64,000 nucleotides of DNA from contig JAFDVZ010000008.1 in NCBI GenBank assembly GCA_018268715.1, positions 204,249-268,248 on the forward strand, written 5' to 3'. How positions within the stretch are numbered: position 1 is the first letter of the stretch; each line of letters starts with the position of its first letter. Source of the DNA: Acidobacteriota bacterium. GTDB lineage: Bacteria; Acidobacteriota; Terriglobia; Bryobacterales; Bryobacteraceae. Of the stretch, positions 16,653 through 26,700 are shown piece after piece. The notes beneath the pieces were generated by a model. The model worked only from the letters and a program-made list of their open reading frames with translations, was not told the DNA's origin and made no database searches. A program made the translations under genes and the position numbers.

Positions 16653-17951
16653 TTATAACTCCCCCGTGAGCGTCTGCAGATTCGCCAACGCGACCCGGCT
16701 CCGGACCACACCATCGTCGTAGGCGTTGCGCGCCTGCGCCGCCGTGGACTGGGCGTCCACCACCTCAAGCACCGTCACCTCACCGGCCTTGTAGCGGAGC
16801 AATGTCATGCGAAGGCTATCGGCCGAAAGCTCCAACGACTTCTTGAGCGTCGCAATCTGTTCGCCGGCAACCTGGGCCTCCAGATAGAAGGCGTTCAGAT
16901 TGGCGAGCAACTCGCGCTGAGTCAGCGTCAGGTCATATTTGGCTTGCTGCCGCCTCAACTCGGCCTGCCGGACCCGACTCTGCGCGGCGCCCCACGCCCA
17001 AACCGGAATCGTCATCTGAACCTGCGCCACTGAACCGAGATTCCGCGCCCCTTCAGGATTGTGCAAGGCCAATTCGTTCGCGTTCATTCCGAAGAAATAG
17101 TCAAAGGAGAGCGCCGGCAGCATGGCGGCCTTCGCCGACTTGATTTCGTACTGCTGCTGATCGAGCGTGAGTTGCGCGGCCCGGATATCCGGGTTGCTTC
17201 TCGCCGCCAGAGCGTTCACTTCAGCGAAGGTCCGCAACGGCCGCCCGGCTTCCAGATCATCGGTCAGCGCATAATCCTGCCGGAAGTCCGGAAACAGGAT
17301 CACCGCGAATCCCAGCCGCGCCTTATCCAGGGACAGACGCGCCTCCTGCGCGTCGCGTTGACGCTGGATGTACTGAATCTCCGCCTTCACGGTGTCCGAG
17401 TGCGCCGCCTCTCCTCCGCGCTCCTGCTTGCGGGTGATTTCGAGGAAGTCCAGCGACTCGCGCTCGCTCTGTCGTGCGTTCGCGAGTTTGCGCGCGGCGG
17501 AAACCATGCCGTAATAGTCCTGAACCACCGTGGCCACCAGACCGCGCGCCGCAATTTCAGCCCGGGCTCGTGCAATGTCCTCCGCCAGTCGGGTCCGCCG
17601 GTAATCGGCGAGTTTCGCCGGCGCATACAGGTCGCCGTGAACGTTCACCCAGTTGTTGTATACTCGGGGGCCGTCGTTTGAAATAAACGTCCCGGAGGCC
17701 TGTCCATTGGGCTGCGTATAGATGAACTGGTTGAGCGTCGCCACCTCCGGCAGCAGGGCCGCCTTGGCCTGCCGGGAGTCTTCACGGGCGAGTTGAGCGG
17801 CAATGTTGGCCGAAAGCAGTTGAGGAGCATTGGCCCGGGCGCGCGCCAGGGCGTCGTCAAGCGTCAGCGTGAGCGGCGCGTCCGCCGGCGTCTGCCCTGC
17901 CGCCGCACACAGCAGGACGCCGCAGAGAGGGAACAAACGGAGTCCGGACAT
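16653..17951 (-). CDS. TolC-like outer-membrane efflux protein
   Basis: 432 residues with signal peptide (MSGLRLFPLCGVLLCAAAGQ). Two internally repeated OEP halves: LTLTLDDALARARANAPQLL near the N-terminus and RTFAEVNALAARSNPDIRAA in the second half, each followed by long heptad helices ending in LLRYKAGEVTVLEVVDAQST. Forms the trimeric channel of the tripartite pump. First gene of the operon. No Shine-Dalgarno is visible, and a -10 element lies only ten bases before the ATG, implying leaderless translation. There is no nearby alternative start that would keep the signal peptide. Confidence 0.9.
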   Translation of the reverse strand: MSGLRLFPLCGVLLCAAAGQTPADAPLTLTLDDALARARANAPQLLSANIAAQLAREDSRQAKAALLPEVATLNQFIYTQPNGQASGTFISNDGPRVYNNWVNVHGDLYAPAKLADYRRTRLAEDIARARAEIAARGLVATVVQDYYGMVSAARKLANARQSERESLDFLEITRKQERGGEAAHSDTVKAEIQYIQRQRDAQEARLSLDKARLGFAVILFPDFRQDYALTDDLEAGRPLRTFAEVNALAARSNPDIRAAQLTLDQQQYEIKSAKAAMLPALSFDYFFGMNANELALHNPEGARNLGSVAQVQMTIPVWAWGAAQSRVRQAELRRQQAKYDLTLTQRELLANLNAFYLEAQVAGEQIATLKKSLELSADSLRMTLLRYKAGEVTVLEVVDAQSTAAQARNAYDDGVVRSRVALANLQTLTGEL

Positions 17952-17977
17952 TGGAAACGCGAGTATACGGTTTCCAA
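17951..17977 (-). promoter_or_regulatory. RND operon promoter in an 8-bp inverted repeat
   Basis: TTGGAAAC at 17951-17958 and GTTTCCAA at 17970-17977 form a perfect inverted repeat with an 11-base spacer. On the minus strand the spacer contains TATACT (17967 to 17962), a five-of-six match to a -10 hexamer, without a good -35. Transcription would begin near 17955, about four bases before the ATG at 17951. A dyad over the -10 with poor -35 looks like an activator- or repressor-controlled, leaderless promoter. Confidence 0.6.
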
Positions 17978-18012
17978 GATGAACGCACGATTACGCGCCG
18001 CTGGGCAAGGCT

Positions 18013-19437
18013 CTAGAAGCTGAGCAGCACATGCCAGATGTACAGGTACGCGAGCCCCTCGATGTCTTCCCAGATCCTCTTCGGAATCGCGGCGTCCCCG
18101 ACAATTGGAGGCAACTCACGGATCTTGTCCTCCCACGGACGGCACACGCCCGGACGCGGCGCCCCCTCGGTGACCCAACCCGGCATCCCGGCGGTCGGCG
18201 GCGCGGGCTCCGTCGCAATTTTCGGCGACGGCGAAGACAATGACCGGTACACGCCGTATTCGCGCGTAGCCTCCGTCATCGCCCTCAGATTCTCCACGGT
18301 CGCGTCGTTTTGCATGATCGCCGACGCGTCCATGATGTATCCGCCTTCCGCGCCGAGGGTCTCGATCAACCGCCGGCAGTGCGCCTTTACTTCATCGGGC
18401 GAACCGAAGGCCATCAGCGTGTTGGGCACGCCGCCGCTCAGGCAGAACTTCTTGCCCAGGATGCGATGGGTCAGCGCCGGATCGCCGCGATCGATGTGAT
18501 ACACGATGCTGCCCGCCGGCAGTTCCGCGAAGGCCTCCAGGTGCGCGTCCCACTTTCCCTCGGCGTAGAACAACACCTGATTCCCCTGCGCCCACAACGC
18601 ATCCACGATGGGCCGCAAGGTGGGCCAGTAAACGGTCCGGAAATGCTCCTTCGATATGAACGGCGTGCAGCCGCGGTGCATCCAGATGGGAATCGGAATC
18701 TGCCTGCCCGGATCGGCGCTGGTCAACGCGATGTAGCCAAGGTGCGGCATCAAGGCTTGACAGGCCGCCATCACCTTGTCCGGGATCTCCATCAGGTCGA
18801 ACGCCAGCCCCAGGTATCCCCGCAGCTTGTCGGCCAGCACATCGAGCGGCGCCTTCAACATGCCGCAAATCGCCGAAACCGTGCCGCATTCGGTGCGCAT
18901 ACGCTCGATCTGAGGCCCGAACGCCTGGAAATAGGAGAGCGTCGCCATCGCGCCCTTCACAAGGGCCAGGTTGTTCCGATAGGAGGTCGGCGAGCCCTTC
19001 TCGCTCACCTCCGTGCTCACCCTGGGCAACCACGTCTCATACAGGAACCGGGTCGGGTCGGCGATCAGTTCGTCGTACTCCTCGCGCTGCATCCACGCCT
19101 TCTTGTCCTCCGGCGGTTCGCGATACTGGAACGCGACATCCGGCCCGACATCGATGCCCGGCACGCCGTAGTAGCGCAGCCCGGCCGCCTGCGTCAGCCC
19201 GGTCCAGACGTAGATCATGTTGGGGACCACGGCGTCCCAGTCGAAATCCTTGCAGCACCGGATCACCGCCTCGAAGCCCAACCGGTAGTCGTGGGTCGCC
19301 TCCTGACAGGTGTAGCCCGCGTACTTGGCCGCGATCTCGGCCGCCAGCGGGCGCAGTGGCACGCAATCCGGCTGACCGTTCCGCATGGCGGTCACATAGC
19401 GGTTCAACCGCCGCGCGTACAGTTCATCGAGAGACAT
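18013..19437 (-). CDS. URO-D superfamily protein (methyltransferase-like), not HemE
   Basis: 474 residues from ATG 19437, preceded by GGAG five bases upstream. The TIM-barrel pattern of uroporphyrinogen decarboxylase/MtaA-CmuA proteins is visible: DFDWDAVVPNMIYVWTGL, MWxHRGCTPFISKEHFRTVY, QVLFYAEGKWDAHL, GSIVYHIDRGDP and a late GGVPNTLMAFGSPDEVKAHC. HemE arginine motifs are not seen. MtaA-type enzymes bind zinc through His-x-Cys and a later Cys; here the equivalent is HID and GGYIMDASAIM, so those thiol ligands are missing. The reaction is therefore unknown. Overlaps the TIM-barrel gene upstream by 14 bases, indicating co-translation, and lies in a carbohydrate-type cluster. A paralogue with the same HID motif is at 50886-51941. 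Confidence 0.75.
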   Translation of the reverse strand: MSLDELYARRLNRYVTAMRNGQPDCVPLRPLAAEIAAKYAGYTCQEATHDYRLGFEAVIRCCKDFDWDAVVPNMIYVWTGLTQAAGLRYYGVPGIDVGPDVAFQYREPPEDKKAWMQREEYDELIADPTRFLYETWLPRVSTEVSEKGSPTSYRNNLALVKGAMATLSYFQAFGPQIERMRTECGTVSAICGMLKAPLDVLADKLRGYLGLAFDLMEIPDKVMAACQALMPHLGYIALTSADPGRQIPIPIWMHRGCTPFISKEHFRTVYWPTLRPIVDALWAQGNQVLFYAEGKWDAHLEAFAELPAGSIVYHIDRGDPALTHRILGKKFCLSGGVPNTLMAFGSPDEVKAHCRRLIETLGAEGGYIMDASAIMQNDATVENLRAMTEATREYGVYRSLSSPSPKIATEPAPPTAGMPGWVTEGAPRPGVCRPWEDKIRELPPIVGDAAIPKRIWEDIEGLAYLYIWHVLLSF

Positions 19438-20284
19438 GCTTTCTCCACGCGGCCATCGATCGCCGCAGATTCTCACTCGGTTCGATCTTGAACTTGTTCG
19501 CCACGTCGTAGCCCTGCAGCCCGACAGGCCCGCGATATCCCAGGCGCTTCAGTTCGCCGAGCAGCGCGCCGACATCGAAGTCGCCCTGGTCAAGCGGCTG
19601 GATCAGGCGGCCCCAATCCTTCCCTTCCCGATCCGCTCCGTTGATGGTGACCATGTTCAGTCGCGGCGCCGCCAACCGCAGCACGCGCTCCATCGAATCC
19701 GGACCGTCCGTGCGAAGCCAGTGACACAGGTTGAACGTCACCCCGACGTTCTTCCGATCGGCCTTCTCGGCGATCCGCACCGCGTCGGCCACGCGCTCCA
19801 CCAGGTTGGCGAAGTGCGGATACAGCGAAACGGACAACCCGTAGCGGGCCGCCGCATCCGCGACCGCGCGAACCCCCGCCACCGCCTGCGCATCGCCCTC
19901 GGGATCCGACGGTTTGAAATCCTTGCTCGTGACGGGAAGCCAGATCAGCGTTCCCCGTCCCTGGAGCGACGCCAGGTTCCGCTCGACGCCCGGATCGATC
20001 ACGTATCCCGACCGGTCCACACGCAGGCTCGAATAGACGGCGTACAGCTTCAGCTTCTTCTCATCGAGCAGCGGGATCAGCTTTCCGGTCAGGTGCTCCC
20101 ATTGCGCCGGCTCAAACGCCACCGGCCCGACGCCGCGATATCCCAACGCGGCCAGTTGCTCGATATCCGGCCGTTCGAGCATCGTCCCCAGACGCCGCAC
20201 CATCGCCGTATCCATGGCGAAGAACTCCTGCGCAACGGCGCCCAACGGGGCCACGGCCAGCAGTGCGAGGGCCAACCGAACCAT
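19424..20284 (-). CDS. Exported sugar isomerase/epimerase-like TIM-barrel protein
   Basis: 286 residues from ATG 20284, chosen because it starts a signal peptide MVRLALALLAVAPLGAVAQ. Then a xylose-isomerase-like (AP endonuclease 2) barrel: LAALGYRGVGPVAFEP, LKLYAVYSSLRVD, AARYGLSVSLYPH, NVGVTFNLCHWL and a C-terminal LKRLGYRGPVGLQGYDV. Metal ligands typical of the fold (Glu/Asp/His) are partly recognisable (SLYPH, NLCHWL). Acts probably on a sugar in the periplasm. Overlaps the URO-D-like gene; a divergent GH38-like gene starts 43 bases away, so the intergenic strip 20285-20326 must hold both promoters. Confidence 0.75.
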   Translation of the reverse strand: MVRLALALLAVAPLGAVAQEFFAMDTAMVRRLGTMLERPDIEQLAALGYRGVGPVAFEPAQWEHLTGKLIPLLDEKKLKLYAVYSSLRVDRSGYVIDPGVERNLASLQGRGTLIWLPVTSKDFKPSDPEGDAQAVAGVRAVADAAARYGLSVSLYPHFANLVERVADAVRIAEKADRKNVGVTFNLCHWLRTDGPDSMERVLRLAAPRLNMVTINGADREGKDWGRLIQPLDQGDFDVGALLGELKRLGYRGPVGLQGYDVANKFKIEPSENLRRSMAAWRKHVSR

Positions 20285-20326
20285 GACATACAGACTATCA
20301 CCGGGACATTCGGATATCTTAATCTC

Positions 20327-22714
20327 ATGAACATCGACCGGCGTCAGTTCCTCGCCCTCATCCCCGCCGCGGCGTCGGCCGCGGAAACCCCATCCGGCCA
20401 GCCGGCGATCATCAAGCAGGTGGACATCATCCACCACTCGCACACCGACGTCGGATACACCGACCTGCCGTCGGTCACGCGCGACCTGCAGAAGCGCTAT
20501 CTCGACGCCGCCATCGACCGCTGCGCAAGCGATCCGCACTTCCGCTGGACCGCCGAAGCGATCCTGACCGTGGAGGACTGGTGGCGCGCCTCCTCGCCTG
20601 CCCGCCGCCAACAGTTCATCTCCCTGATCCGGGCGGGCCGCATGGACGTCACCGCCCTGCCCTTCAACCAGACGCCGTTCCAAAACGCCGAGCAATGGCG
20701 GCAAATGGTGAACTGGCTGCCCGACGCACTCTGGCGCGACCTGCAGGTGCGCGTCGCCATGCAGGACGACGTCAACGGCTTCCCGCGCGCCGGCGCGATG
20801 CGACTGCTCGACAAGGGCGTGAAGCACCTGCTGATGGGCATCAACGCCGACAGCGGCGGTCCGCCGTTCCGCCGGCCTTCCGCCTTCTGGTGGAAGATGC
20901 CCGACGGCCGCCGCATGTTCGTCTGGCTGGGCGATCACTACGGCACGGCCTACTCCTACTTCGAAGCGCAGAACTGGCTCCGCGGCGGCCGCGCCACCAT
21001 GACCGAACTCGGGCCGCCACGGCCCGGCGACGTGCTCAAGACCTCCGAGCAGGAGCTTCGAACCTCACATCGGCACTTCCTTTCGCGCCTGGCGAAGCTC
21101 GAAAAGGACGGCTACGACCAGCCCCGGCTCATCCTTCTTTATACGAACCAGTGGCGCTACGATAACGACCCGCCCTTCACGCCGCTCTCGGACTTCATCG
21201 AGGCGTGGAACAAGCTCGGGCTGAAGCCGGCCCTCCGCTTCACCACGGCCACCGACGCCGTCCAATCGTTCGAGCGCGACTTCGGCGCCAGGATCCCCGA
21301 ACGCGAGGGCGAGTGGACCGACTGGTGGGCCAACGGAGACGCCTCCGGTCCCCGCGAACTCGCCGCCAGCCGCATCGCCAAGCGCAAACTCGCCGCCGCG
21401 ATGAGCCCGGCCTGGGGGCCCATGCAGGCGAGCGCGCAGCCCTCCATCGAGCAGATCCTCAAGGACCTGTGCCTGTTCGACGAACACACCTGGGGCGCCG
21501 ACACCAGCGTCTCGCAGCCCGACGCCATCGAAACCATCGGCCAGTACACCGAAAAGAGCGTGCTCGCCCACCGGCCCCGCGCCGCCGCCGAATGGCTGCT
21601 ATCTCGGCGCGCCCGTACGAAACTCGACCCGTTGCCCGAGGGCCTCTACGCGGTGAACCCATCGCCGGAGCCGAACGAGTGCTGGGTGCGCTTCTCTGAC
21701 CGCGCCCTGCGCGGCGACTTCGCCAGCATCGAAGACCCCTCTACCAACGTTCGCAGCCCACTGATCAAGGAGAAGGGCTCGGTCCGCTTCTGGCTGAATC
21801 CGCTTGAAGCCGCCGGCGTCCGCTCCTGGCGGCTCAGCGCGAACCCCGCGCCCGCCGAACGCGAAGCGCCGGCGCCATCGGTGACCACCGACGCCAAAGG
21901 TTGGCCCGTATCGGCCTCGTGGACCGGCATGAGCAATCCGCTATTCAGCGCCGAGGCGGCCGACTTCGTGGCAACTCAGGCGATCCCGCCCGCCGATCGT
22001 CAGACTATCGCGCGCATGCACTCTACCGCCGACTCCGCCAGGCGCGAAGAGATGCGGAAGCAGGCGTTCCGTCGAACCATTGCCGAATACGGATCGACGA
22101 CAACCGACCACAATCCACATACGCTGGTCTACACACAGCCGTTCACCCATCCGCGTCTACGTTCGGCCAGCCGGCGCATCGAGCTCTGGCGGACGCAGCC
22201 GCGCGCCCGCGTCAACGTGAAGTTCAACCGTATTTCGGCCAACGAGCCCGAGGTCTTCTACCTGGCATTCGGGTTTCCGGTGCAGGGAGTCCTGCCGTCG
22301 TTTTCCGGCGGCGGCGCGCCTTTCACCCCGTTTACGGACCAGTTGGAAGGCTCCTGCCGCGACTACTACGCCATCGACGGCTGGGCTCACTACGCGACGC
22401 CGTTCGGCGACTGGCTGTGGGTGACGCGGGACGCCGCGCTGGTCTCCGTCGGAGGTCCGCACACGGTCGAGCGACGCACCACCGCTCCCGAAGACAAACA
22501 CCGCCTGCTGGCCATGATCTTCGACAACTTCTGGCACACCAACTTCGTCGCCGACAGCCACGGCGAGATGGAGTTTCAATTCGAGATCGCCTGGCGTCAG
22601 AAGATCGAACGGCCCGGCGCGCTCGGCGAGACGCTGGCGTCGGATCCCGTCGTGCTGCTGAACTCCGCGACTCGCGAAGCGCCGGAGTTACTCAACGACC
22701 TGTTCCGGCCGTAA
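20327..22714 (+). CDS. Tat-signalled GH38-like (DUF5054-type) glycosidase
   Basis: 795 residues from ATG 20327; the start gives MNIDRRQFLALIPAAASA, a Tat-type signal. The catalytic region begins with VDIIHHSHTDVGYTDLP, the His-x-His-x-Asp-x-Gly pattern of the GH38 N-terminal domain, and continues with RVAMQDDVNGFPRAG, where the GH38 nucleophile Asp would be. A second conserved block SQPDAIETIGQYTEKSV and DEHTWGADTSV precedes beta-sandwich C-terminal domains. Predicted periplasmic or secreted alpha-mannosidase-like enzyme; activity is not proven by sequence. Longer in-frame sequence upstream overlaps the opposite gene and lacks a ribosome site, so was not used. Convergent with the GH113-like gene. 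Confidence 0.72.
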   Translation: MNIDRRQFLALIPAAASAAETPSGQPAIIKQVDIIHHSHTDVGYTDLPSVTRDLQKRYLDAAIDRCASDPHFRWTAEAILTVEDWWRASSPARRQQFISLIRAGRMDVTALPFNQTPFQNAEQWRQMVNWLPDALWRDLQVRVAMQDDVNGFPRAGAMRLLDKGVKHLLMGINADSGGPPFRRPSAFWWKMPDGRRMFVWLGDHYGTAYSYFEAQNWLRGGRATMTELGPPRPGDVLKTSEQELRTSHRHFLSRLAKLEKDGYDQPRLILLYTNQWRYDNDPPFTPLSDFIEAWNKLGLKPALRFTTATDAVQSFERDFGARIPEREGEWTDWWANGDASGPRELAASRIAKRKLAAAMSPAWGPMQASAQPSIEQILKDLCLFDEHTWGADTSVSQPDAIETIGQYTEKSVLAHRPRAAAEWLLSRRARTKLDPLPEGLYAVNPSPEPNECWVRFSDRALRGDFASIEDPSTNVRSPLIKEKGSVRFWLNPLEAAGVRSWRLSANPAPAEREAPAPSVTTDAKGWPVSASWTGMSNPLFSAEAADFVATQAIPPADRQTIARMHSTADSARREEMRKQAFRRTIAEYGSTTTDHNPHTLVYTQPFTHPRLRSASRRIELWRTQPRARVNVKFNRISANEPEVFYLAFGFPVQGVLPSFSGGGAPFTPFTDQLEGSCRDYYAIDGWAHYATPFGDWLWVTRDAALVSVGGPHTVERRTTAPEDKHRLLAMIFDNFWHTNFVADSHGEMEFQFEIAWRQKIERPGALGETLASDPVVLLNSATREAPELLNDLFRP

Positions 22715-22720
22715 TTGGAG

Positions 22721-23695
22721 TCAGCGGCGGCCGCTGCGATAATACTTGCGCACGACTTCCATGGCGGGCTTGCCCCACGGCGTGTGAGAACCGTCGTCAG
22801 GTCCGCCATACCCGTTCGTGCCCACCTTCCACCAGTAGATGCCCGCGAGCCAGGGCTTCCCGTAGAACGCCTTGTAGATGGCCTCATAGCAGCGCGCCTG
22901 GTCCTGGGGGGCGAGTTTCCTGGGCGCCTCGCTCCACGGCTCCCGATGGGGCGCCTGGTAGCTCGAAAAGCCGGTCTCGGTCAGCAGCACCGGCCGGGAG
23001 TACTTCCTCGCGATCGCCTCGACCTTCGCGGCGACGCCCGACGCGTTCAAGTCGTCGGGCAGCGGATAGTAGTCATTCAAACCGATGTAGTCGAGCGCAT
23101 CCCAGAAGCGGATGCCCTCGAACTCGGGTCCCTGCGTCGCGCCATAGGTCAGCGGTCCCGGATAGATCTTGCGGACGGCGGCGATGATCCGGCGCCATGG
23201 TTGTTCGAACACGGTGAGTTTCTGTAACTCGACCCCTACGGAAAAGACATCCGCGTGGATGCGTACGGCCAGTTCGGCTTGATGCTCGATGTAGGCCTGA
23301 TACTCGCGGAACCAGACGTCGCGGTCCGCCGCGTTCGGATACTCAAGGTCTCCCGGATACCCGGGATGCACCCACAACTGGGGCTTCAACAGGACCTTGA
23401 AGCCCAACTCGCGCGCCGCCCTGGCGACCGACTCGATGCCTTCGTCGCGCTCCCAGCCGCCACCGAAGCGGACGCCGGGACGGTCCCGCCGGGAGAACCC
23501 GTATGGCACCAGGGCCACCGAGTTCACGCCGTATTCCTTCAGCTTCAGGAGCATCGGTCGCGCCACTTCGGCCGTGTAGCCGCGCGGGCCTTCGGCCGTG
23601 AAATTCACTCCTCGCTGGAAACCCGCGGAACGGACAGGCGGGGGAGAGGCCTGCAGAACGAACAGTACAACGATGCCGGCGGCGGTTCTTGTCAT
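22721..23695 (-). CDS. GH113-like glycoside hydrolase
   Basis: 324 residues with a signal peptide ending near PVRSAG. TIM-barrel hydrolase similar to GH113 (beta-mannanase-type): begins FQRGVNFTAEGPRGY, has GFKVLLKPQLWVHPGYPGDL, FSVGVELQKL with the proposed acid/base Glu, and RPVLLTETGFSSY with the nucleophile Glu. Ends GPDDGSHTPWGKPAMEVV, the classic tail of this family. Likely secreted endo-acting mannan or related glycan hydrolase. It faces the GH38-like gene and follows the Oar-like receptor gene on the same strand, with 49 bases between them, so the receptor and hydrolase may be co-expressed for glycan uptake. Confidence 0.8.
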   Translation of the reverse strand: MTRTAAGIVVLFVLQASPPPVRSAGFQRGVNFTAEGPRGYTAEVARPMLLKLKEYGVNSVALVPYGFSRRDRPGVRFGGGWERDEGIESVARAARELGFKVLLKPQLWVHPGYPGDLEYPNAADRDVWFREYQAYIEHQAELAVRIHADVFSVGVELQKLTVFEQPWRRIIAAVRKIYPGPLTYGATQGPEFEGIRFWDALDYIGLNDYYPLPDDLNASGVAAKVEAIARKYSRPVLLTETGFSSYQAPHREPWSEAPRKLAPQDQARCYEAIYKAFYGKPWLAGIYWWKVGTNGYGGPDDGSHTPWGKPAMEVVRKYYRSGRR

Positions 23696-23744
23696 CGGCG
23701 GGAGGATTGGGGCAGCCGGCCGCGCGACCGGCTGCCCTGGCGGA

Positions 23745-26700
23745 TCAGAACGACAGCTTCAAGGCGAATTGGATGATGCGCGCCGACTCGCCCGTCTGGA
23801 TGATGGACTGCGTTGAGGGCGGAGCCACCGTGGCGCAGCAGGTCTGGCCAAAGGTGGTGCCCAGGATGCTCGAGGTGCCCGAGGTGGAGTTCACCGGGTT
23901 GTCGAAGTTCGCGTGGTTCAGGGCGTTGAAGCCCTCAGCCCGCAACTGCATCTTCAACTTTTCGGTAATCTGGAAATCCTTGGTGACGCCAAGGTCCAGA
24001 TTCCAGTAATTCGGCCCGTAGAACAGGTTGCGGCCCATGCCGTCGCTGCCCGCCGCCGGGATGGCGAAGGCGCTGGCGCTGGTGAACTGAACGGGACCCA
24101 CAACGCCCGCCATCTCCTTCAGGCTGGAATCCGGCTTGGCTCCCACCAGATCGGCGCGCGACTGGTGCGACGCGTTCGACGTGTAGACGCCGCTGCGGAT
24201 GCTGAACGGTTCGCCCGACATGGCGTTGAAGACGGCGTTCATGTTCCAGCCGCCGATGATGGTGTTGGCGAGCGCCGGCAAGCCGCCGGCGTAGCGACGT
24301 CCCCGGCCGAACGGAAATTCATACACGCCGTTGATGGTGAAGACGTGGGTGCGGTTGAAGTCCGACACCGCACGTTCATTGCGCCAGTTGCGAGTGTTGG
24401 CCGGAGTGCGCGAGTTGGTGCCGCTCAAACCGCCGCCCGAGGAGGCGCCCACCGGGTCAACCGACTGGTCGTCGATGGACTTCGAGAAGGTGTAGGCGAG
24501 GCCGAACATCAGCCCGGACTCGAAGCGTTTGCGCAGGGTGGTCTGCCAGCCGTGATAGTAGCTGTCCCCGCCCGAGTCGATGTAGGTGATCTGGCCGAAC
24601 TGCTGATTCGGACGCAGCTTCAGGGTCAGGAAGTTCTGCTCGATGCGGCCGGCGAAGTTGCCGGCGCCGTTTTGAGCAATGTCCGTCTTGGTGGTGGAGC
24701 TGTTGACGAACGCCGAGGTGACGGCGCCCGACGCGACGATGGGAATCGACTCGCCGCCGGTGCAGCCCGTGCCGTCCGGCTGGCAGCCTTTGGAGACATT
24801 GCGCTGCATGGCCAGGAACGAGGGCAGGATCGGGTCCGCATTGATCTGGTTGATGTCGTAGGCGCGCAGCAGACGCAGGCCGCGTTTTCCGACATAACCG
24901 GTTTCGAGCAGGAAGCCAGCCGGCAACATGCGCTGGATGGTGAGGTTCCACTCATGCACGGTCGGAAGCTTCAGGTTCGGATCGAAGACGATGCCGGTGG
25001 GAGCGTTGGAGCTGACCTGCACGGGCGGCGTCAACTGCACCTGCGGCTGTGTGCTGGGCGGCGCGAGGTACAGCGGGAAGCCCTGCGAGATCCGGACATC
25101 GGAGACCGCGGCGCAGCCATTGGTGGTGGTGACGCTGGTGGCGCCGATCGTGGAGGAGCAGTTGAAGACCAGTCCCGGCACCTTGCCGGCGACGGCCGTC
25201 ACCTGGAACGACGAGATCGGGTCGAAGGCGATGCCCCAACCGGTGCGGATGACGGTCTTGTTGTCCTTGCCGGGGCTCCAGGCAATGCCGAGACGGGGTC
25301 CGATGGCGGCCCAGGAGGTGTTCTTGTACCAGGAGTCGGCGTGAACAAACGTGACGGCGCCCTGGGAACCGGTGATCGGCTTATCCGGAACGTAGACGCG
25401 GCCGCCGGCTTCGGTGGGAGGCGTGTTGATCTCCCAACGAAGACCGTAGTTCACGACCAGGTTCCGGCGCAGTTTCCATTCGTCCTGAACGAAAATATTG
25501 TACTGCTTCAGGCGATGGCCCTCATCCCAAAGAGTCACGTTGTCGCCGGACAGGAAGGGCAGGAAGTTGTTATGGCTGATATCGCCGAGGAAGTTCTGCG
25601 ACAGGCGCGCCGGGATGCCCAGGATGTCGTTGATGGTCCCGAGCAGGCGGGTGTTATCGGTCGAGTTAATGCCCGCCGCCGAGGAACTGGCGAGGGAGGG
25701 CGTATTGAAGCCGGAAGGCGGCCGCACCGATGAACTGAACGACAGCGTCGGCGTGACGTTGGTGCCGCCGGGCTGTCCGCGCTGGTCATTGTGCTGGTAG
25801 AAGCGCATGTTGACGCCCACGCGCATGACGTGCGAACCCTTGATGACCGACAGGTTGTCGAGCAACTGGGGCGTGGTGACGGCGCGGAAAGTGCGCGGCG
25901 TGTTGATGAACGGCAGCGACGCGTTGTTGAAGCTGTAGGGCACCACGTTCGGCCAGGTCGGATTCGCCTCGCCCTGCGTGAACAGGAACAGGAAACGCGA
26001 CAGACCGGCGGTGAACTCGTTGACCACGCGCGGGGAGATCACGCGGCGGTAGCTGAGCGCGTAGTTACGCGTGGTGCGGTACACTTCGCCGAGCGGAGTG
26101 AAGCCCGGAAACACGGAGGGACGGCCGTTCAGCGGGTCGCCCTTGAGCGTGTTGTAGTTGCCCCACAGGGCGCGGAAGAAGATCGAGTTGTTCTCGTTGA
26201 ACTGGTGGTCCAGGCGGGCCATGTAGTTCGGGCCGCGGAAATTGGCGGGCGGATTCCAGGTGTAGCCGGCCGTGTTGAGTCCGTCGCCGGTGGCGAAGTT
26301 ATTCGGCTTCGGATAGCTGGCGAACAACTTGGCGATGGTCTGATCCACGCCGATGCCCTTGGGGTCGGCGGCGGCGAAATTGTAGCTCGCCACGCAATTG
26401 GTGTCGCCCGCGCCGGCGCAGTTACGAACGCCAGGCAGCAGGGCGCCGGTGTTGCGGTCCACCAGTGCGGTGGAGTTGCGAGTGATGGTCTGCCCGTTCA
26501 GAACGAAGGGCGTCTTGGGATCGGCGACCCAGTAGCGGTAATTGCCGGCAAGGGCCGAGGGCGTATACATCGTGATGACGCCGAAGGTCTGATCCACGGG
26601 CTGGGTGGTGTTGACCTTTTGGTCGGCCCAACTGAAGAAGAAGAACGTCTTGTTCCGCTTGATGGGGCCGCTGATTTCGGCGCCGTACTGATTCATCTTG

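Noticed and set aside
18013..19437. hemE (uroporphyrinogen decarboxylase)
   Set aside because: Substrate-binding arginine motifs are absent and context is carbohydrate-related.
19436..20326. N-terminal extension of the GH38-like gene
   Set aside because: The extension lies antisense to the isomerase-like gene and precedes a clean Tat signal at 20327.
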